The position numbers were made by a program, and so were the translations under genes. Shown one piece after another: positions 8,120-16,092 of a stretch of 64,000 bases of DNA. The DNA comes from an uncultured Porphyromonadaceae bacterium (GTDB lineage: Bacteria; Bacteroidota; Bacteroidia; Bacteroidales; Muribaculaceae), in the NCBI GenBank assembly GCA_900544305.1, contig UQUV01000010.1:15622-79621 (forward strand). The letters are read 5' to 3'. The notes below the pieces were generated by a model. It ran no database searches and was not told the DNA's origin. It worked only from the letters and a program-made list of their open reading frames with translations. Within the stretch, counting starts at the first letter, position 1. Every line of letters begins with the position of its first letter.

Positions 8120-8151
8120 CAAATATAGCCATACTATTGGATATTTGCAAA
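8120..8151 (-). promoter_or_regulatory. Consensus Bacteroidota promoter of the noncoding RNA
   Basis: On the minus strand TTTG (complement of 8148-8151) and TATATTTG (complement of 8120-8127) are separated by exactly 20 bases, a full match to the phylum's housekeeping promoter. Transcription should begin near 8113-8117. Confidence 0.85.
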
Positions 8152-8164
8152 TTTTGGACACAAA

Positions 8165-8188
8165 AAAAGCCTCAAAAAAGAGGCTTTT
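8165..8188 (-). terminator. Intrinsic terminator of the thrS-infC-rpmI-rplT operon
   Basis: AAAAGCCTC (8165-8173) and GAGGCTTTT (8180-8188) form a perfect 9-bp stem with a loop of six A, followed by T residues on the minus strand. It lies about 20 bases past rplT and just before the noncoding RNA promoter. Confidence 0.9.
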
Positions 8189-8210
8189 CTTGTTTTTAAA
8201 ATTGCTTATA

Positions 8211-8561
8211 TTAAGCATTCTTTACCTTGTCAACAATAGCTTTGAAGGCAGCCGGATTGTTAACTGCAAGGTCAGCAAGGACTTTACGGTTAATTTGGAT
8301 GCCAGCTTTGTGGATAAGACCCATCAACTTAGAGTAAGAAAGGTCTTCGAGACGAGCTGCAGCATTGATACGTTGAATCCACAATGCGCGGAAATTACGT
8401 TTTTTGTTCTTACGATCGCGGTATGCATATGTAAGACCTTTTTCCCAAGTATTCTTGGCAACTGTCCACACATTCTTACGACATCCGTAATAACCTCTCG
8501 TAAGTTTCAAAATTTTCTTTCTCTTAGCTCTTGATGCTACGTGATTTACTGATCTAGGCAT
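8211..8561 (-). CDS. rplT: 50S ribosomal protein L20
   Basis: 116 residues, standard length. Begins MPRSVNHVASRAKRKKILK and contains YRDRKNKKRNFRALWIQRINAA, the L20 core. It binds 23S rRNA early in large-subunit assembly. Last gene of the infC-rpmI-rplT set; 114 bases separate it from rpmI, longer than the other gaps, and may hold a control element that I could not identify. Confidence 0.98.
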   Translation of the reverse strand: MPRSVNHVASRAKRKKILKLTRGYYGCRKNVWTVAKNTWEKGLTYAYRDRKNKKRNFRALWIQRINAAARLEDLSYSKLMGLIHKAGIQINRKVLADLAVNNPAAFKAIVDKVKNA

Positions 8562-8675
8562 TTTCTTTCTGTTTTTTGAATGCTAGCGGCTGTTACGCAC
8601 TTAATAGCTACACATTCGGTTAATAAAAAATTGCTAATAAAATCTCTGTAATTAAAAGTCAAAAACCGTACTTTA

Positions 8676-8873
8676 TTATCTGATTGCTAAAAGATCACGC
8701 ACGTTGCGAACGTCGGCAGCAGTCAATGTAGTAAAGTGACCGAGGTTTCTTTTCTGCTTTTTAGTCTTCTTTGTCAAGATGTGACTTTTGTAAGCATGTT
8801 TTCTCTTAATTTTTCCTGATCCGGTAAGGGCGAACCTCTTTTTGGCACCGGAATTAGTCTTAACCTTTGGCAT
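8676..8873 (-). CDS. rpmI: 50S ribosomal protein L35
   Basis: 65 residues: MPKVKTNSGAKKRFALTGSGKIKRKHAYKSH is the L35 signature end. Small basic protein of the large subunit. Lies between infC and rplT in the widely conserved order. Confidence 0.97.
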   Translation of the reverse strand: MPKVKTNSGAKKRFALTGSGKIKRKHAYKSHILTKKTKKQKRNLGHFTTLTAADVRNVRDLLAIR

Positions 8874-8926
8874 TTCTTTTTGTTTTTAAATTACTATTGA
8901 TTTATATATGCTTAAATAAAGCTCTT

Positions 8927-9508
8927 TTATTTTGATTTTTTAGGAGTAAGCATGATGATCATGCGCTTTCCTTCCAACACTGGCATTTGTTCAACTTTAC
9001 CATACTCTTCCAAGTCGTTGGCAAAGCGCAGCAACAGGACTTCACCCTGCTCCTTGAACAAAATGGAACGCCCCTTGAAGAACACATAGGCTTTCACCTT
9101 AGCTCCCTCTTTCAAGAATCCGATAGCATGCTTCAACTTAAAGTTGTAGTCATGGTCATCTGTCTGAGGTCCGAAACGGATCTCCTTAACGACAACCTTG
9201 GTAGACTTTGCTTTCTGTTCCTTCTGACGCTTTTTCTGCTGATACAGGAATTTTTGATAGTCAAGAACCCTGCATACTGGAGGCTCGGCATTAGGAGAAA
9301 TTTCAATCAAATCAAGTTCCTGCTCTTCCGCAATACGAAGAGCTTCTTGAAGCGTATAAACTCCCTGCTCAACATTATCACCTACCAGACGCACTTCGCG
9401 TGCACGGATATGTTCATTTATAACATAAGCGTCTTTTGCGCCTTTATTGTCTTTTTTTTGAGGGACAGCATTGGGCTTTGGTCCCGTTCCAAGTGGTGTT
9501 TTTGCCAT
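8927..9508 (-). CDS. infC: Translation initiation factor IF-3
   Basis: 193 residues. N-domain motif VINEHIRAREVRLVG, linker helix YQKFLYQQKKRQKEQK, and C-domain ending in EGKRMIIMLTPKK. IF-3 keeps 30S subunits free and checks start codons. The start shown is an ordinary ATG, unlike the AUU start that allows autoregulation in E. coli. There is an N-terminal extension of about 25 residues rich in Pro and Lys before the first conserved motif. It follows thrS after nine bases. Confidence 0.97.
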   Translation of the reverse strand: MAKTPLGTGPKPNAVPQKKDNKGAKDAYVINEHIRAREVRLVGDNVEQGVYTLQEALRIAEEQELDLIEISPNAEPPVCRVLDYQKFLYQQKKRQKEQKAKSTKVVVKEIRFGPQTDDHDYNFKLKHAIGFLKEGAKVKAYVFFKGRSILFKEQGEVLLLRFANDLEEYGKVEQMPVLEGKRMIIMLTPKKSK

Positions 9509-9517
9509 TAATTGTTT

Positions 9518-11452
9518 TTAATATTTGGTCATTTCCTCTATTTCTCGAGCGAAATTCTCGGCAAAGGTAGTAATTTTTATTGAACCTTTATCACCTTCGC
9601 CTTGTTTTCTTACAGAAATTTCTTCATTATTAACTTCTTTTTCACCGACAACGAGCATATAAGGGATACGTTTCAACTCATTGTCACGTATTTTCTTACC
9701 GATTTTCTCGTTTCGGTTGTCAACCGTCGCACGGATTCCCTTTTCAGCAAGAATCAGACGAACCTTATCGGCATAGTCATTAAACTTCTCACTGATCGGA
9801 AGGATTACGGCCTGTTCCGGAGCAATCCAGATTGGAAGATTTCCTGCAGTGTGTTCAAGAAGCACAGCCACGAAACGTTCCATTGAGCCGAACGGTGCAC
9901 GGTGAATCATTACCGGACGGTGTTTCTGGTTGTCTGAACCTGTATATTCCAAATCGAAACGTTCCGGAAGGTTGTAGTCAACCTGGATAGTACCCAACTG
10001 CCAACGACGACCGATAGCATCCTTCACCATAAAGTCAAGTTTCGGGCCGTAGAAAGCAGCTTCACCATACTCAATACGTGCAGGAAGACCTTTTTCCTGA
10101 CAAGCTTCAATGATAGCCTGTTCTGCCTTTTCCCAGTTTTCCTCTGAACCGATGTACTTTTCACGATTAACTTTGTCACGCAAAGAAATCTGAGCTTCAA
10201 AGTTTTCAAATTTCATCGAGCGGAATACAATGGAAATAATATCCATTACGCGCAAGAATTCATCCTTCACCTGGTCCGGACGACAGAAGATATGGGCATC
10301 ATCCTGAGTAAAGCTGCGGACACGAGTCAAACCGTGAAGCTCACCGCTCTGTTCGTAACGGCAAACAGTTCCGAATTCAGCCAGACGCAAAGGAAGGTCA
10401 CGATATGAATGCGGTGTATTTTTGAAAATCTCACAGTGGTGAGGACAGTTCATCGGTTTCAAGAAGTATTCTTCGCCTTCTTCCGGAGTATGGATTGGCT
10501 GGAATGAATCCTTACCGTATTTTGCATAGTGACCGGATGTTACATACAACATCTTGTTACCAATCGGCGGAGTCATTACTTCCTTATAATCGTATCTTCT
10601 TTGGATTTTACGCAAGAATTCCTGCAGACGGAGACGAAGTTCAGTTCCTTTCGGCAACCACAATGGAAGTCCCTTACCTACTGTTTCAGAGAACATGTAA
10701 AGTTCCATTTCCTTACCGATCTTTCTGTGGTCACGTTTTTTCGCTTCTTCAAGCATCTGCAAATACTCGTCAAGCATCTTCTTTTTCGGGAAAGAGATAC
10801 CGTAAACGCGAACCAACTGATTGCGTTTTTCGTCACCGCGCCAATATGCACCGGCAAGAGAAAGAATCTTCACTGCCTTGATAACGCCAGTGTTAGGGAT
10901 ATGCGGACCTCTACACAAATCTGTAAATGCTCCCTGAGTATATGTTGTAATGTGGCCATCTTCCAATTCACTGATCAGCTCACATTTGTATGTTTCACCT
11001 CTGTCGCCGAACATCTTCAAAGCATCGTCCTTTGAAATGTCCTTACGCACAACAGCCTCCTTGCGAGAAGCCAGTTCTGCCATCTTTGCTTCAATCTTAG
11101 CAAAGTCAGCGCTGGTTATTGAATGTTCTCCCGGATCAATGTCATAGTAAAAGCCGTTCTCAATAGCCGGACCGATGCCGAACTTCACTCCAGGATACAA
11201 TTCCTGCAGTGCTTCTGCCAACAGGTGGGCTGAGGTATGCCAGAATGCATGCTTGCCTTCCGGTGAATCCCATTTGAAGAACTGAATTTCACCATCGTTT
11301 TCGATTGGGCGAGTCAAATCCCATTCATTACCGTCAATTGTTGCAGCCAGCACGTCTTGTGCAAATCGCGGGCTAATGCCTTCTGCAATTTGAAGCGGTG
11401 TTACACCAGCTTCATATTGCTTAATAGCTCCATCTGGAAATTTAATATTCAT
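9518..11452 (-). CDS. thrS: Threonyl-tRNA synthetase
   Basis: 644 residues, the full bacterial form: TGS domain (1-60), editing domain with the HTSAHLLAEAL zinc-type motif, class II catalytic core with MNCPHHCEIF and motif 3 HRAPFGSMERF, and the anticodon-binding end (NEKIGKKIRDNE). Attaches threonine to tRNA-Thr and clears mischarged serine. First gene of the operon thrS-infC-rpmI-rplT. A TATTTATG sequence at the complement of 11478-11485 is a possible -7 box but the -33 match is poor. No T-box or obvious tRNA-like leader was seen. Confidence 0.98.
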   Translation of the reverse strand: MNIKFPDGAIKQYEAGVTPLQIAEGISPRFAQDVLAATIDGNEWDLTRPIENDGEIQFFKWDSPEGKHAFWHTSAHLLAEALQELYPGVKFGIGPAIENGFYYDIDPGEHSITSADFAKIEAKMAELASRKEAVVRKDISKDDALKMFGDRGETYKCELISELEDGHITTYTQGAFTDLCRGPHIPNTGVIKAVKILSLAGAYWRGDEKRNQLVRVYGISFPKKKMLDEYLQMLEEAKKRDHRKIGKEMELYMFSETVGKGLPLWLPKGTELRLRLQEFLRKIQRRYDYKEVMTPPIGNKMLYVTSGHYAKYGKDSFQPIHTPEEGEEYFLKPMNCPHHCEIFKNTPHSYRDLPLRLAEFGTVCRYEQSGELHGLTRVRSFTQDDAHIFCRPDQVKDEFLRVMDIISIVFRSMKFENFEAQISLRDKVNREKYIGSEENWEKAEQAIIEACQEKGLPARIEYGEAAFYGPKLDFMVKDAIGRRWQLGTIQVDYNLPERFDLEYTGSDNQKHRPVMIHRAPFGSMERFVAVLLEHTAGNLPIWIAPEQAVILPISEKFNDYADKVRLILAEKGIRATVDNRNEKIGKKIRDNELKRIPYMLVVGEKEVNNEEISVRKQGEGDKGSIKITTFAENFAREIEEMTKY

Positions 11453-11567
11453 ATCTGTTTGTTATTTTTAATTCTTGCATAAATACAACGAACGCAAGAT
11501 TCAAGTGCAAAATTAGTTAAATATTGGAAGTTATTACATTTTTTGAAAAAAAAACTTTCACTAATAG

Positions 11568-13625
11568 CTAACGTCTCATACGTTTTAGCACATTGTAGGA
11601 CGACATAATACCAAGTTCGCCGGCCTTACTCAAATCAGCCACACCTTTTTCTATGTTGCCCAACTGCAAATATACCATACCACGATTAAAATATGCTTCA
11701 CCAAAATCCGCCTTAATATTGATGGCCGATGTATAGCAAGCCAAAGCCGCCGTATAGTCGTTGAACGACAAATACATATTTCCTTTATTGAAATAGGCAT
11801 AAATCTGATTTGGCGACATTTCCAACACCTTATCCAAATCATTCAGCACAGATTCTGCCATATATCGATCGTTTGCGGCTTTCAGTTCCCCGATGGTTTC
11901 ACGTTCAGCCTTACGGGCAGAATAGGCAGACGTCAGTTCTGCATCGGTATTTCCCTCTCGCATTACCTCCATCTGACACATACGCGCTACCGAACGGGCA
12001 AAATAACCTAAAACGAATTGGGGACTCAAGCGTACAGCTTCAGTCAAGTCATTGATAGCAGACTCATAATCCTTCACCATCATAGAACTCATCGCCCTAC
12101 CAAAGTAATCGATGGCACGCGGCTCGGAAGACATCAGCAAACTCGAATAATGACGAATCAATTCAAACTGCACGTTAATCTGTTCCTCTGTCAATTTGGG
12201 CTTCACATTAGTTATATATAAGCGGTCGCGCAAATAATGGCTGGAATTGATCTGGTCAACTTCTTTCTGGTAATACGCATCCGAACGCAAATCCGTAGTC
12301 TTGTCAAAATATGACAAAATATAGGAATCCTGCATTTCAATCTGTGCATTATAGTTCTGCACCTTTCCTCTGTATTTATTGTCATATTCAGGCTTTATCT
12401 CGTTATCGTTTTCAACCGTCATCAGCGTCTTGAATTTCTTCATCACTTCCTCCGGCGTTTCTTCTTTTTCTTCCGACTTGTCCCCTTCATTCACAGCATA
12501 TTCACGTGCAGCCTGCTTTTCGTGCAGTTCTCTGGACTTATAATAATCCTGTTCTCCTCCTTTTCGGTCGCCCGACAAACGCTTGCTTTCGCTTCTTGCA
12601 AAATATGCCATCGGCAAATTCGGATAACGCTCGATAACCTTGTCGTAGTCAGCAATAGCCAACTTATATTGACGGGTCTGCTGATAAAGCGTTGCACGGT
12701 TATACAGAGCCATAAAATTGTCTGGCTCCCGCTCCAATACATACGAGAAGTCCTCGATAGCCTTGTTGTCGTCCTGCACTTCCATTCGCAACAATCCTCG
12801 GTTAAAGCGCGCCGGAACATTGGATGGATCCAGTTCTATGGCATAGTCAAAATCTGCCATCGCACCGAAATAGTCATCCAAATTATATTTCAAGAAAGCC
12901 CGATTCACAAAATAATCTGCCTTTTTAGGCTCCAACTTTATGGCACTGTTCATATCCTGCAATGCTTTTTCATAATCCGAAGCCTTTTTAATCAGGATAT
13001 CAGCCCGCATGACAAACGCGTCGGCATTGTTTTCATTAACTTCTATACACTTGGAAATATCGTCCAATGCCGCAATCGTGTCGCCCACCGACAAATTCAA
13101 CTGCGCACGCCCCAAATAAGCATTGTCAAACTTTGGGAACAAACGTATCAGAACAGCATAAGTTTCGGCAGAACCCTTGTAATCCTCAATCTTTTGCTGT
13201 GCCACAGCCTTGTTTATCAAAAAGAATTTACTTTCCGGCAAATATTTCAAGCCCTGATTATAATCTTCTATAGCGCCCTTGTCATTGCCCAATTCCTGTC
13301 GGGAAATACCCCTCACCTGGTAAGCGTCGACTATAAACGGATTTCGCTCGATTGCCAAGTCACAATCCTTTTCCGCTCCGCGATAATCTTCCAAATAGAA
13401 TTTGGCTACTGCCCGAAAAAAATAAGGTTCTGCCAAATATGGCTTGGCTTTGATTACCTGATTGAAATACTGGATGGACAAAATATAATCTTCAAAATAT
13501 AAGGCATTTCGCCCGATAATCATCACTTGATCCGTATTTATTTGCGCCGCTACGGGCATAGCAAAACTAAAACACGCAAACACACAAACCAACAAGGTTT
13601 TTATATATCGATACATTCTATTCAT
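11568..13625 (-). CDS. Large tetratricopeptide-repeat protein, exported
   Basis: 685 residues with an N-terminal signal peptide (TLLVCVFACFSFAMPVAAQ). Two blocks of TPR repeats: about residues 35-375 (for example AEPYFFRAVAKFYLEDYRG, ADYFVNRAFLKYNLDDYFG) and about 480-675. Between them is a charged linker (GDKSEEKEETPEEVMKKF) without repeats. TPR arrays bind partner proteins; the partner is unknown. The gene stands alone, divergent from ndh. Confidence 0.85.
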   Translation of the reverse strand: MNRMYRYIKTLLVCVFACFSFAMPVAAQINTDQVMIIGRNALYFEDYILSIQYFNQVIKAKPYLAEPYFFRAVAKFYLEDYRGAEKDCDLAIERNPFIVDAYQVRGISRQELGNDKGAIEDYNQGLKYLPESKFFLINKAVAQQKIEDYKGSAETYAVLIRLFPKFDNAYLGRAQLNLSVGDTIAALDDISKCIEVNENNADAFVMRADILIKKASDYEKALQDMNSAIKLEPKKADYFVNRAFLKYNLDDYFGAMADFDYAIELDPSNVPARFNRGLLRMEVQDDNKAIEDFSYVLEREPDNFMALYNRATLYQQTRQYKLAIADYDKVIERYPNLPMAYFARSESKRLSGDRKGGEQDYYKSRELHEKQAAREYAVNEGDKSEEKEETPEEVMKKFKTLMTVENDNEIKPEYDNKYRGKVQNYNAQIEMQDSYILSYFDKTTDLRSDAYYQKEVDQINSSHYLRDRLYITNVKPKLTEEQINVQFELIRHYSSLLMSSEPRAIDYFGRAMSSMMVKDYESAINDLTEAVRLSPQFVLGYFARSVARMCQMEVMREGNTDAELTSAYSARKAERETIGELKAANDRYMAESVLNDLDKVLEMSPNQIYAYFNKGNMYLSFNDYTAALACYTSAINIKADFGEAYFNRGMVYLQLGNIEKGVADLSKAGELGIMSSYNVLKRMRR

Positions 13626-13642
13626 AATTTAACTTGACGGCA

Positions 13643-13681
13643 CAAAAATAGTAGAAATTATAGGATTTTTCCGTATCTTTG
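13643..13681. promoter_or_regulatory. Divergent -7 promoter boxes for the TPR gene and ndh
   Basis: The minus strand reads TATTTTTG (complement of 13643-13650) pointing to the TPR gene; the plus strand reads TATCTTTG (13674-13681) pointing to ndh. Both match TAnnTTTG. Neither has a good -33 TTTG at the expected distance. Confidence 0.55.
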
Positions 13682-13762
13682 CAGAGAAATAAAGCATTTA
13701 AGATAGATTTTAAACTTTTAAAACGAGTTTTGTTGTTAATTCAATTTTAGGTATAGGTAAAA

Positions 13763-15043
13763 ATGAAAAATGGTTGTTTAAAAAATGTAGTGATTATCGG
13801 AGGTGGTTTTGCAGGACTCAACCTCGCAAAGAAACTGGACAAAGAAAAATATAATGTCACCATAGTGGACAAACATAATTTTCACAGTTTTCCCCCACTT
13901 TTCTACCAAATCGCATCATCAGGTTTGGAGCCAAGCAGCATTTCCTTCCCATTTCGTCGTGAAATGAGAAAAATGAAAAATGCAAAATACCGCTTCGGCA
14001 TGGTGCAACGAATTGATCCCGAAAAGAAAATTGTCTACACCCAGTTCGAAGAAATTCCTTACGATGAACTTGTCATCGCAACTGGTACAACCAACAATTT
14101 CTTCAATATGCCGGAATTGAAGGAAAAAGTACATACACTGAAATCCACAGCCGAAGCAATCCGCCTTAGAAACGAAATCCTCGACAGACTGGAAAGAGCA
14201 TGTATCACAAATGACAGCAAACGTAAAAAAGAACTTCTCAGCTTTGTCGTTGTCGGAGGAGGTCCGACAGGAGTGGAAATTGCCGGTGCATTGGGGGAAA
14301 TGAAACGTTATATCCTCAAACGCGAGTATCCGGAAATCGACAAGGACGATGTTCGCGTTATCCTCGTTGAGGGAACTGACCGTTTTCTACGCACAATGAG
14401 CGAAAGAGCATCAAAAGATGCTGAAACATATTTGGGACACCTCATGATTGAGACTCGTTTGAACTGCATGATGGAGTCCTATGAAAACAATATACTTCAC
14501 CTGTCCAACGGTGAAGACATCTACTGCGAAACGCTGATATGGACAGCCGGTATCACAGGTAATGCCATCAAGGGTATCAATCCTGAAGCGCTCGCGCGTG
14601 GTAACCGTTATACCATTGACGAGAAATTCAGAATCAAAGGACATGACAACATTTACGCAATCGGAGACATTGCCATGCTCTGCGACACGGCATATCCTCA
14701 CGGATATCCACAAGTGGCGCAAGTGGCAATCCAACAGGCCAATTATTTGGCAAATCAGCTGAACAACGGAACATCCGACAAGCCTTTTGCCTATGTCGAT
14801 AAAGGTTCAATGGCCACCATCGGACGAAACAGAGCTGTGTGCGACCTCAAGTTCTCTTATCTGTACGGACGTCCGGCCTGGGCAACATGGATGTTTATCC
14901 ACCTGATTTCAATCCTTGGCATGCGAAACAAAGTAAACGTGATGGTGAATTGGATTTGGGCATATCTGTTCTACAGCACCTCCCTGCGTCTGCTCATACG
15001 TCCTGTGAAGTACCCTATCCGCAAACATTGGATCGACGAATAA
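13763..15043 (+). CDS. ndh: Type II NADH:quinone oxidoreductase (NDH-2)
   Basis: 426 residues. Two Rossmann folds are visible: VVIIGGGFAGLNLAKKL at residues 9-25 for FAD and FVVVGGGPTGVEIAGAL near 166-182 for NADH. The C-terminal WATWMFIHLISILGMRNK with the following hydrophobic stretch is the membrane-attachment region of NDH-2. It oxidises NADH and reduces quinone without pumping ions. A gap of 15 bases leads to the META lipoprotein, possibly one transcript. Confidence 0.9.
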   Translation: MKNGCLKNVVIIGGGFAGLNLAKKLDKEKYNVTIVDKHNFHSFPPLFYQIASSGLEPSSISFPFRREMRKMKNAKYRFGMVQRIDPEKKIVYTQFEEIPYDELVIATGTTNNFFNMPELKEKVHTLKSTAEAIRLRNEILDRLERACITNDSKRKKELLSFVVVGGGPTGVEIAGALGEMKRYILKREYPEIDKDDVRVILVEGTDRFLRTMSERASKDAETYLGHLMIETRLNCMMESYENNILHLSNGEDIYCETLIWTAGITGNAIKGINPEALARGNRYTIDEKFRIKGHDNIYAIGDIAMLCDTAYPHGYPQVAQVAIQQANYLANQLNNGTSDKPFAYVDKGSMATIGRNRAVCDLKFSYLYGRPAWATWMFIHLISILGMRNKVNVMVNWIWAYLFYSTSLRLLIRPVKYPIRKHWIDE

Positions 15044-15058
15044 CACAAATCATAAAAT

Positions 15059-15925
15059 ATGAAGAAAACAAAAATCACAATATTACTGCTTTCGGCGCTC
15101 ATGATGTCTTTTGCATCATGCAAGACCCAGTCTTCCAAGAAAGTGGAATATATTGAAGAGCCGATAACTGTTGAGGCAGAACAGGACAGTCAAAAAAAGA
15201 ACGTACCCGACCAACGGCAACGTGTCAAAGGCGAATGGATTATCATCAGTGCCAACGGCAACGAGCTGTCACAGACGGAAGAACGTCCATACATTGACTT
15301 CAGTGCCAGAGAAGGACGAATTTACGGCTTTACCGGATGCAATATTGTTAACGGCAATTTCTCCGTACAACCGGGAAACAAAATCAAGTTTGACAATGTC
15401 ATCACGACAATGAAGTTTTGCGACGGCATTTCGGACGAGCGCTGCGTATTGAACGGCCTGAATGAAGCCGATAATTTCACAGTTTATCGCCAGGATGACT
15501 TATACTATCTGGACATCAAAAACGCTGCCGGAGAAACGGTCCTGCACATGAAACGCCATAATGCCGACGTGTTGACTGGCACATGGGGTGTGTCATCAAT
15601 TGAAGGACGCCACGTTTCCGACAAGCAAATCAAACTCATCATCGATGTTCCCGAATCAAAAATTTACGGTGACACCGGATGCAACATCATCAACGGCACG
15701 TTAGGTGTAGACCGTAACAAAGACTGGTTCATCCAATTTTACAGCATCGTTTCCACAAAGAAAATGTGCGACGAAAAATCTATGAAAATTGAAAGGAACC
15801 TGCTGGTGGCATTAGAAAAAGTGGAATTCATCCACCGCATAAGCAACAAAGAGATGAAACTTACCGACAAAGATGGAAACGAAGTTCTGCACTTGCATCT
15901 GATTAACCTCAAAGAATCCAGATAA
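15059..15925 (+). CDS. Double META/HslJ-domain lipoprotein
   Basis: 288 residues with a lipobox FASC (Cys21). Two META domains in tandem are recognised by KGEWIII...GFTGCNIVNG (about 58-165) and TGTWGVSSI...GDTGCNIINGTL (about 170-285). META domains occur in HslJ, a heat-inducible outer-membrane protein linked to novobiocin resistance in E. coli. Function here is unknown; cell-envelope location is likely. Confidence 0.82.
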   Translation: MKKTKITILLLSALMMSFASCKTQSSKKVEYIEEPITVEAEQDSQKKNVPDQRQRVKGEWIIISANGNELSQTEERPYIDFSAREGRIYGFTGCNIVNGNFSVQPGNKIKFDNVITTMKFCDGISDERCVLNGLNEADNFTVYRQDDLYYLDIKNAAGETVLHMKRHNADVLTGTWGVSSIEGRHVSDKQIKLIIDVPESKIYGDTGCNIINGTLGVDRNKDWFIQFYSIVSTKKMCDEKSMKIERNLLVALEKVEFIHRISNKEMKLTDKDGNEVLHLHLINLKESR

Positions 15926-15947
15926 GACCGTTGAACCAACTCATACA

Positions 15948-15981
15948 AGCAGGCATATTCCTCGGAGTATGCCTGCTTTTT
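15948..15981 (+). terminator. Intrinsic terminator after the META lipoprotein
   Basis: AGCAGGCATA (15948-15957) pairs with TATGCCTGCT (15968-15977), loop of 10 bases, followed by five T. Confidence 0.9.
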
Positions 15982-16041
15982 CATTCATACATTTAAGAAA
16001 CATTAAGTCCGGCACACCGACGACACTACTGGAAAATGAAG

Positions 16042-16074
16042 TATCTTTGTAAAATTATAGCATGCGCATCTTTG
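16042..16074 (+). promoter_or_regulatory. Two -7-like boxes upstream of uvrB
   Basis: TATCTTTG at 16042-16049 and CATCTTTG at 16067-16074 lie within a direct repeat (ATCTTTGTAAAA, 16043-16054 and 16068-16079) and precede the uvrB start at 16093. The first is a perfect TAnnTTTG box. No SOS-like operator was noticed. Confidence 0.5.
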
Positions 16075-16092
16075 TAAAAGCATAAATTCAGA

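Noticed and set aside
7923..8150. A 75-codon open frame on the minus strand after rplT
   Set aside because: It overlaps the promoter and most of the structured RNA, its first codons lie upstream of the predicted transcription start, and the product has no recognisable pattern.
8562..8675. L20-type leader between rpmI and rplT
   Set aside because: The 114-base gap is longer than usual, but I could not find a convincing stem set or mimic of the L20 rRNA site.
12522..13502. A 326-codon open frame opposite the TPR gene
   Set aside because: Antisense shadow; no motif, no promoter, and the TPR repeats on the other strand are clear.
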